A DNA stretch of 26,381 nucleotides from positions 1 to 26,381 of IMG/VR virus record IMGVR_UViG_3300044998_001391, one strand, 5' to 3'. A program made the position numbers and the translations under genes. The stretch comes from a virus. The first letter of the stretch is position 1. Every line of letters starts with the position of its first letter. The notes below the pieces were generated by a model. The model was not told the DNA's origin and searched no databases. It was given only the letters and a program-made list of their open reading frames with translations. Below, piece by piece: positions 21,760 to 26,381 of the stretch.

Positions 21760-23147
21760 TAGCTGATGATTTTTTGTGAGCCGGTACCCTGGTCAAGAGT
21801 GGTAAGCATCAGGTTGGGTATTTCAAACTGAATTTCTTTGGGCCAGCCGTTCAGGTTTTTAATCACATAAAACGGCTTCAGCAACATATCCCGGATCGGT
21901 TTCATCAAGGCTTGCTTGATGATAAATAGTTCCCTGGCTTCTGTGCCGTTAATGGTTTTGTTTTTACCGGGGCTCGATCCGTTAAGCGATGGGTGAACGC
22001 CCATTGCATACGATAATATGTTGCTGGCTTCTTCGCTATCTTCAATGTACTCCCCGCCTTTGTAATGGTTTTCAATGACTTTGATTTTCATACTGGCCAG
22101 TTCCTTTCCTTCGTGTGAATATCTGGTAAATGAAATCACAGATTTGCCAGTGTTCTTGGTGTTGGAAAGAAACTTGTTGAGATCCTGATATTCTCTCTTG
22201 GTACGCTCCTGCTTTTTCACCGGATCGGTAATACCTTCTGCATTAAAGATGCGGTTAAAGTAATCATCTGTGAGTTCTATGTGGTATTTAATGGTAGCCT
22301 GGTTGGTCATGATATACTTTTTGAACTCAGGAATGGCAACAGCAAAATCATACCATCCGGAATCAAACATGCTCCACCAGTAAGGATGAGAATAGTACAA
22401 CCGGCCTGCCGTGGGAATAGATACCGGTACAATGAACCTGGCTTCCTTCAGATCTTTGAGTTTCCCATCCTCATTGGGTCGTTTTCCGGTGCGCTGCATA
22501 GCATCCAGTACCGTGGCATAATCTTTCAGCACAGGGGTAACAACAATATCTTTCTCAGTAATGGTTTCGCCCCATTTGGCTGAGTAAAAATGATTTTCGA
22601 TGTAGCCTGTTTTGGGGTTCATTTCTTCCCAACGGGAAAAAACTCCCTGTTTGGAGTCTATACCAATTACCTTTCTTTTTCCGTCAACATCATTATTCAT
22701 GATGAGTTCCGGAAATCCAATGCCAAACAATTGAAGGTTGGTAATCTCTTTGAGCAGGTATGAACGGATGTCGTTCATTTCAAAGAAATCTTCAATCTCC
22801 TGCACTTCTACAGGTTCCAGCTTTTTAAGACCTTTTTCATCGCGTACCAAACGCCCGTATTCAATGCCGCTGCCGTAAGTAACCAAAATGTTGAAAAACA
22901 GGTTAGCCGAAACAATTTCGCTGCGGTTTACTTTGGCAACTACCTGCTTGGGCAGGTCGTTGTTTTCGCCCCAGGGCACAATCTTTCGGTATTTTTTGTT
23001 GGGGTTGATGATCGGATCAGCATCCGGTTTTTCAAAAATACGGCTGCTTTGGCCTATGGTAACAGCGGCTTTAACACCAGAAAGGTAGGCACCTTTGCCG
23101 GTAATTTCGTAAATGCCGTGGCCGTGATTGATTACTTCTTCAGACAT
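21759..23147 (-). CDS. Portal protein
   Basis: 462 aa from ATG at 23147 (an in-frame upstream extension to 23213 is rejected). It shows the usual portal pattern. An N-terminal segment is followed by VPWGENNDLPKQVVAKVNRSEIVSANLFFNILVTYGSGIEYG. A clip/stem-type central region has LQLFGIGFPELIMN, and a long helical C-terminal half contains EDSEEASNILSYAMGVHPSLNGSSPGKNKTINGTEARELFI. The last segment resembles the helical crown region of portals. The protein forms the dodecamer through which DNA enters the head. The purine run GGGGAGGAGG 3 bp before the ATG looks like a strong ribosome site but is also the Gly-Glu-Glu codons of the gene before. Confidence 0.8.
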   Translation of the reverse strand: MSEEVINHGHGIYEITGKGAYLSGVKAAVTIGQSSRIFEKPDADPIINPNKKYRKIVPWGENNDLPKQVVAKVNRSEIVSANLFFNILVTYGSGIEYGRLVRDEKGLKKLEPVEVQEIEDFFEMNDIRSYLLKEITNLQLFGIGFPELIMNNDVDGKRKVIGIDSKQGVFSRWEEMNPKTGYIENHFYSAKWGETITEKDIVVTPVLKDYATVLDAMQRTGKRPNEDGKLKDLKEARFIVPVSIPTAGRLYYSHPYWWSMFDSGWYDFAVAIPEFKKYIMTNQATIKYHIELTDDYFNRIFNAEGITDPVKKQERTKREYQDLNKFLSNTKNTGKSVISFTRYSHEGKELASMKIKVIENHYKGGEYIEDSEEASNILSYAMGVHPSLNGSSPGKNKTINGTEARELFIIKQALMKPIRDMLLKPFYVIKNLNGWPKEIQFEIPNLMLTTLDQGTGSQKIIS

Positions 23148-23385
23148 AGACCTCCTCCCCGTTAAATTCAATAATAGTAATGGTGCGGATGGTTCGTATT
23201 TCGTCCGAACCATCTATTTTAACATTGATACAACGCTTTGGGAAATATTCAGACGTAAGTGTGGCACTGAGTATGTGAATTACTTCTCCGGTGCTTTTTT
23301 TTACAAACTTAAACGAAAACGAAACCGGCTTGCCTTTGGCATCTTTGCGGTTCCATATTACGGGAAGTTTGCTGCGGTGTATCAT
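23140..23385 (-). CDS. Small beta-rich protein before the portal
   Basis: 81 aa (MIHRSKLPVIWNRKDAKGKPVSFSFKFVKKSTGEVI...). The alternation of hydrophobic and charged residues suggests a small beta barrel. It overlaps the portal start by 8 bp, so it is translationally linked to it. No family is recognised. A head or packaging accessory role is suggested by position only. Confidence 0.55.
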   Translation of the reverse strand: MIHRSKLPVIWNRKDAKGKPVSFSFKFVKKSTGEVIHILSATLTSEYFPKRCINVKIDGSDEIRTIRTITIIEFNGEEVYV

Positions 23386-23400
23386 GCCAGCGAAGATATT

Positions 23401-23928
23401 TTAACTAAAAGGCAACTTAAAGGACAGCAATTTGAGCCACCATTTTCTGGTAAGGTGAAGTATAATGCCCAGCAAAACACCCCAGGCCACGTATCCGCTG
23501 GTTATAAAAAACCGTTGCCAGCGGGTAAGTTTGTTTACTTCAATGGTTCTTTGTTCATGACGGGAGAATCTTTCCATGGTTTTACGGATCACTTCCCTCA
23601 GGGTAACTTTCATTTGCAGCGCATGGCAAACGGCTGTAGCGGTAAGTACACCGTCTGTAGCCGTTAAGGTAATGGATGCCCTGCCTGAATTGGCATGAAG
23701 CTGAACTGATTTGTGTGCCAGCAAGCTATCACAAAGTAGTTTCATCTGAATGCGGATGGAGGCAGTATCGGCAGGAATGTGGATGGTTGTATCGCGGTAA
23801 ACTATACTGTCTTTTGTTTCTTTTATGTATTCGGAGCTAATGGATGGAGGAAAAAGCCTGTTACACTTTTCTGCTGTGTAACAGGCCGTTAACAAAACCA
23901 AACCTATGAACATGAAAAAATATCGCAT
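23401..23928 (-). CDS. Candidate unimolecular spanin (lipoprotein with C-terminal membrane segment)
   Basis: 175 aa from ATG at 23928, one base after the endolysin stop. The N-terminus is a short lipoprotein signal (MRYFFMFIGLVLLTAC) with lipobox LTAC and modified Cys16. The middle (about 17-130) is periplasmic, with beta-like segments. The C-terminus has one membrane span (about 140-159, FFITSGYVAWGVLLGIILHL) followed by a basic tail (RKWWLKLLSFK). An outer-membrane lipid anchor plus an inner-membrane span in one chain is the layout of u-spanins such as T1 gp11, which fuse the two membranes at lysis. It lies directly after the putative endolysin. Confidence 0.72.
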   Translation of the reverse strand: MRYFFMFIGLVLLTACYTAEKCNRLFPPSISSEYIKETKDSIVYRDTTIHIPADTASIRIQMKLLCDSLLAHKSVQLHANSGRASITLTATDGVLTATAVCHALQMKVTLREVIRKTMERFSRHEQRTIEVNKLTRWQRFFITSGYVAWGVLLGIILHLTRKWWLKLLSFKLPFS

Positions 23929-23929
23929 A

Positions 23930-24418
23930 CTATTTTTTAATTGATGGGCGTACTTCTGTAACAATGTACTCACATTTATTATAAAAAGAAATTCCGCGTA
24001 GCCAGCCATTAGCATCAGCTTTAAGAATATTGGTTTCGTGAGTACCTTTGTATTCGTAGCTGGTGCCTGGATCATAAAACCGATAACCAGATAAAGTTTT
24101 GCTTACAATTACTACAAAATGCGATGTGGCTTTATTTGCATTTCCTACCGAGTTATTTTGCCGGTTTACCCCAACCATTACAGGATATCCTTTTGCTATA
24201 CAATTATCCAGCAAAAGCTGAGCTTCTGAAAATGTTTTAGCATTAATCAATTGATTGGATTTATTCCAAACCAGCATATCTATTCTATCAGATGAAGTTG
24301 TTTCTATAAAACCTGCATCTGTCATCATTTTTTTGCATGCCTTGGCACATGCTACATTTTGCCTGTCACGTGTACCGAAAATTGGGTCGAATTGCGTTTG
24401 AAATTTTACTCCGTTCAT
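23930..24418 (-). CDS. Endolysin candidate: C39/papain-like cysteine peptidase
   Basis: 162 aa. NVACAKACKKMM puts a likely nucleophile at Cys24. SHFVVIVSK places His100 at the start of a strand, and YRFYDPG provides Asp116. With the preceding GYPVMVGVNRQ strand this is the order of C39 and related papain-fold peptidases. There is no signal peptide, so release would need a holin. The flanking membrane coiled-coil gene and spanin support a role in cell-wall cleavage. A protein-processing peptidase is the alternative. The start overlaps the end of the upstream gene by 4 bp (ATGA). Confidence 0.68.
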   Translation of the reverse strand: MNGVKFQTQFDPIFGTRDRQNVACAKACKKMMTDAGFIETTSSDRIDMLVWNKSNQLINAKTFSEAQLLLDNCIAKGYPVMVGVNRQNNSVGNANKATSHFVVIVSKTLSGYRFYDPGTSYEYKGTHETNILKADANGWLRGISFYNKCEYIVTEVRPSIKK

Positions 24419-24708
24419 GGGTGATGGTTTTCAAGTTCAGAAATTCGTTTCTTCAGCAACCGGTTTTCTTCGGTAAGGGTATCAAGCTTGTTTTCCAGCT
24501 TGTTTACTTCCGTTTTCAGTGACAGTATTTGCTGGCTGTTATCTTCCAGAATTTTACGATAGATCTCCAGGGCTTTCTCTACATTTTCCAGTTCGCTGGA
24601 TTTAGTTTCGGCTTTTTGTTTTCTACGGCCAAAAAGCCAGGTTACAAACCCACCTCCCAACGTACCGAGGGTAGTCCATAACCAAGATATATCAAAATGA
24701 TTATTCAC
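24415..24708 (-). CDS. Membrane-anchored coiled-coil protein, holin candidate
   Basis: 97 aa. A single hydrophobic segment (about residues 7-26, ISWLWTTLGTLGGGFVTWLF) is followed by GRRKQK, and residues 40-95 form an almost perfect coiled coil (EKALEIYRKILEDNSQQILSL...). The basic flank after the span predicts N-out, C-in topology with the coil in the cytoplasm. It is the first gene of a lysis cassette. The start overlaps the tail-fibre stop by one base, and the stop overlaps the endolysin by 4 bp. Many short membrane proteins in this position are holins, but a long cytoplasmic coil is atypical. Confidence 0.6.
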   Translation of the reverse strand: MNNHFDISWLWTTLGTLGGGFVTWLFGRRKQKAETKSSELENVEKALEIYRKILEDNSQQILSLKTEVNKLENKLDTLTEENRLLKKRISELENHHP

Positions 24709-26141
24709 TATTGAAACGGTAATAAATAAAATTCTTTGAAGTAATACTTATTACTTTCATTAGTAGGCAAAACAGCAACAAATAATGGGTTTCGCAATAA
24801 TGTATATAAACCATTATCATTACTGAATATTAGATTAGAAAAAGGTATTAGCTTTCCATCATTGGCAAGAATAAAAAGCCTGGAGAATAAATCATTTGAA
24901 AAAGAATATGAGCCGTCTATTTCGAAAACAGAGGGGTATTTTGTTTTTAAAATTGCATTTGCTCCTGATATATTAACAAGTTGCCCAATAAATAATTCTT
25001 CAACAACACCACTATTAGGTAAGACATTTTGTTGTATTGTATCAACATTAAAAAAGCTATATAAAGTATAAATTTCAACGATATCATCATAGCTCGTTGG
25101 AATATTATTATAATATAGCCTTATGGCAGTTGTTTCTAAATTGAAGGAAAAATAACTAGATAATGAAATATCATTAGTCAGATAGTCTAAAAGCTTTTCA
25201 GAAAATTGTTCTAAATCATCAGGCCAATATAAATCAGCTAAAAGCTCTCCCGTTGTATTTGCATTTAATATATCAGCAAGAGAAATATTTATCTGATTAG
25301 GGCCGATGTTAAAAGATAAAATAAATGAATTTGCTGTTTGCAGGTTATTATCATTCCCAGTAACAATATTACCAACCGTTATTTTTGGCGTATTAGAAGC
25401 AAACGCCAAAGAATTTCCTGCTGTACCAGCATATTCTTGACCAACCTCCCAAGTAAAAAGTTTATTGTCAAAATCAAAAGTAAGAGTACCCTCGTTTAAA
25501 GGCCCCCAATAATCATTTAAAACATCAGATATTAATAAAAGAGAAGAATTTAAATCATCAGATACAGAGAATTCAGTATTGCTAGAAGGATATTCACGAG
25601 CAGTAAAAACAACACCATTTAAAGTAAAATACTCCCCATCAGTATCTAAAGGTGCAGAAAAAGCAAATTGAACTTTTCGTTTTGTTGGTTTTGTAGGCAA
25701 TATGTTTGATTCAATAAGCCATTCCCCTGATACGCCAGGAGTGTCAGGTTGCCTATATGACAAATCGACCTTGTTACTGTTATTTAGTATACAAGCTCGA
25801 CCTATAAGCGTATTATCAAAATTATCAATCAGACTATCACTAGCAGGAAGTATAATATAATCATCACTAACGCCCTCTGCAAGAATAATCTCCCACTTAT
25901 TAGGATCAAATATGCCAGAAGTGTTTTCCTTACATATGTAAAACTTTAATCCGGCTCCGCTATCGTATAAGCAAAGATCATCTATATAATAAGGTCTATC
26001 AGTTTGATAAAGAATGTTATCTTTCTTCTGCCAGATATTCTTTAAAAGAATCTGAAGTGCATTTCCAGAAATTGCACCTATGTTATTACTGTATACGGTT
26101 GCAGTAATATTATCTGAAATGTTTTTCCATTGGCTTGGCAT
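24708..26141 (-). CDS. Tail fibre or receptor-binding protein candidate, AT-rich
   Basis: 477 aa. The N-terminus (MPSQWKNISDNITATVYSNN...) resembles the attachment region of fibre proteins. Next comes a carbohydrate-binding-like module (about 48-90): YIDDLCLYDSGAGLKFYICK, then NTSGIFDPNKWEII, the spaced Trp/Tyr pattern of chitin-binding type 5/12 domains. A later EYAGTAGNSLAFAS segment resembles repeats in phage fibres. The C-terminal third is rich in Asn, Ser and Leu. The gene is visibly poorer in G+C than its neighbours, which fits exchange of host-range genes. A second role in binding capsule sugar is possible. It is first in its operon. Confidence 0.62.
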   Translation of the reverse strand: MPSQWKNISDNITATVYSNNIGAISGNALQILLKNIWQKKDNILYQTDRPYYIDDLCLYDSGAGLKFYICKENTSGIFDPNKWEIILAEGVSDDYIILPASDSLIDNFDNTLIGRACILNNSNKVDLSYRQPDTPGVSGEWLIESNILPTKPTKRKVQFAFSAPLDTDGEYFTLNGVVFTAREYPSSNTEFSVSDDLNSSLLLISDVLNDYWGPLNEGTLTFDFDNKLFTWEVGQEYAGTAGNSLAFASNTPKITVGNIVTGNDNNLQTANSFILSFNIGPNQINISLADILNANTTGELLADLYWPDDLEQFSEKLLDYLTNDISLSSYFSFNLETTAIRLYYNNIPTSYDDIVEIYTLYSFFNVDTIQQNVLPNSGVVEELFIGQLVNISGANAILKTKYPSVFEIDGSYSFSNDLFSRLFILANDGKLIPFSNLIFSNDNGLYTLLRNPLFVAVLPTNESNKYYFKEFYLLPFQ

Positions 26142-26143
26142 GC

Positions 26144-26161
26144 TGCTAAGTTATATTAGCA
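26144..26161. promoter_or_regulatory. Imperfect operator-like dyad upstream of late block two
   Basis: TGCTAA (26144-26149) and TTAGCA (26156-26161) form an inverted repeat with a 6-bp centre, starting 3 bp upstream of the start codon at 26141. It shares GCTAA/TTAGC with the dyads at 2455-2473 and 8810-8835 and may be a weaker site for the same regulator. Confidence 0.45.
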
Positions 26162-26189
26162 AAAAAAAATTGGAAAGGACAGCAAATAA

Positions 26190-26207
26190 CGTTACATTTT
26201 TGTAACG
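26190..26207. promoter_or_regulatory. Palindrome CGTTACA-TTTT-TGTAACG
   Basis: An 18-bp inverted repeat (7-bp arms) whose arms share TGTAAC with the iteron array at 2630-2980. It lies 49 bp upstream of the late block two start codon. It could be a site for the same protein or a hairpin in a leader. The rest of 26142-26381 is A/T-rich without a gene. Confidence 0.5.
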
Positions 26208-26343
26208 CTTTTATCGAAAAAAATAATTTTTTAACATTTTTAATATTCTGATATACAGCCATTTACATAGATTTTAATTTTTATAGATACCTGTAAATCA
26301 AATATTTATACATAAATGTTTCAATCTGTATAATTTGCGGGGT

Positions 26344-26366
26344 TAAGGGGCAAAAATAGCCCCTTA
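26344..26366. terminator. 8-bp hairpin at the right edge, possible terminator
   Basis: TAAGGGGC (26344-26351) and GCCCCTTA (26359-26366) pair fully around a 7-nt loop. There is no T run on either side, and the loop is A/T-rich. It may end an upstream gene outside the window. Confidence 0.4.
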
Positions 26367-26381
26367 TCTGTCAGAATTGAC

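Noticed and set aside
21759-23213. Portal start at 23213
   Set aside because: It would overlap the 81-aa gene by 74 bp. The ATG at 23147 gives a normal portal N-terminus and an 8-bp overlap.
117-24522. Many plus-strand frames of 60-190 codons opposite late genes
   Set aside because: They lie antisense to better supported genes, lack family motifs and have poor amino-acid composition.
24708-26141. Diversity-generating retroelement target in the tail-fibre candidate
   Set aside because: No reverse transcriptase and no template repeat are visible in the window.

Overview
The window looks like one contiguous piece of a temperate, probably siphovirus-like phage of a Bacteroidota host. The host call rests on three things in the sequence. 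There is a near-perfect Bacteroidota-type promoter (TTTG, 20 bp, TATATTTG) at 10557-10588. The tyrosine integrase has the arm-binding/SAM layout common in that phylum. Most starts lack a Shine-Dalgarno and follow A/T-rich leaders. Almost everything outside the switch region is on the minus strand.

Layout, following minus-strand transcription. The switch region (about 8.5-10.9 kb) holds an XRE repressor and an integrase on the plus strand, divergent from an early operon that begins at 8767. Between repressor and integrase lie an apparent attP core (an 18-nt match to the 3' end of a tRNA-Asp gene, 9260-9277), a hairpin and three helically phased GGTTCACAG repeats. Behind the integrase a consensus promoter drives a compact pseudoknotted RNA (10592-10691) placed directly before a 74-codon gene. 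The early operon (8767 down to 3036) has many small unknown genes, a tRNA-like element, a TOPRIM-SF3 primase-helicase and an intrinsic terminator at 2985-3008. A 610-bp gene-free region (2426-3035) then carries 12 exact copies of TGTAACA, eight sites of which (six exact) are spaced 10-12 bp apart or a multiple of that, plus palindromes. It is the best candidate for a replication origin or a master control region.

The late genes come in two blocks. Block one runs from 2425 off the left edge: a 144-aa unknown, a 175-aa structural candidate, an S49/ClpP-like prohead protease, a scaffold-like coiled-coil protein and the first 32 codons of a capsid-region protein. Block two runs from 26141 down to 10917: an AT-rich tail-fibre-like protein, a lysis cassette (membrane coiled-coil protein, C39-like cysteine peptidase, candidate unimolecular spanin), portal, connector and completion candidates, a 1237-aa tape measure, two large distal-tail proteins and a secreted protein. 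The most economical reading is a circular map in which the late operon starts near 2425, leaves the left edge and re-enters from the right. No terminase is visible, so that part of the genome lies outside the window.

Sites resembling GCTAAT/ATTAGC recur at the repressor/early divergence, upstream of late block one and, less perfectly, upstream of late block two. This suggests that one regulator, probably the repressor, touches all three control regions. The most unusual item is the pseudoknotted RNA after the integrase, which I cannot assign to a known family.
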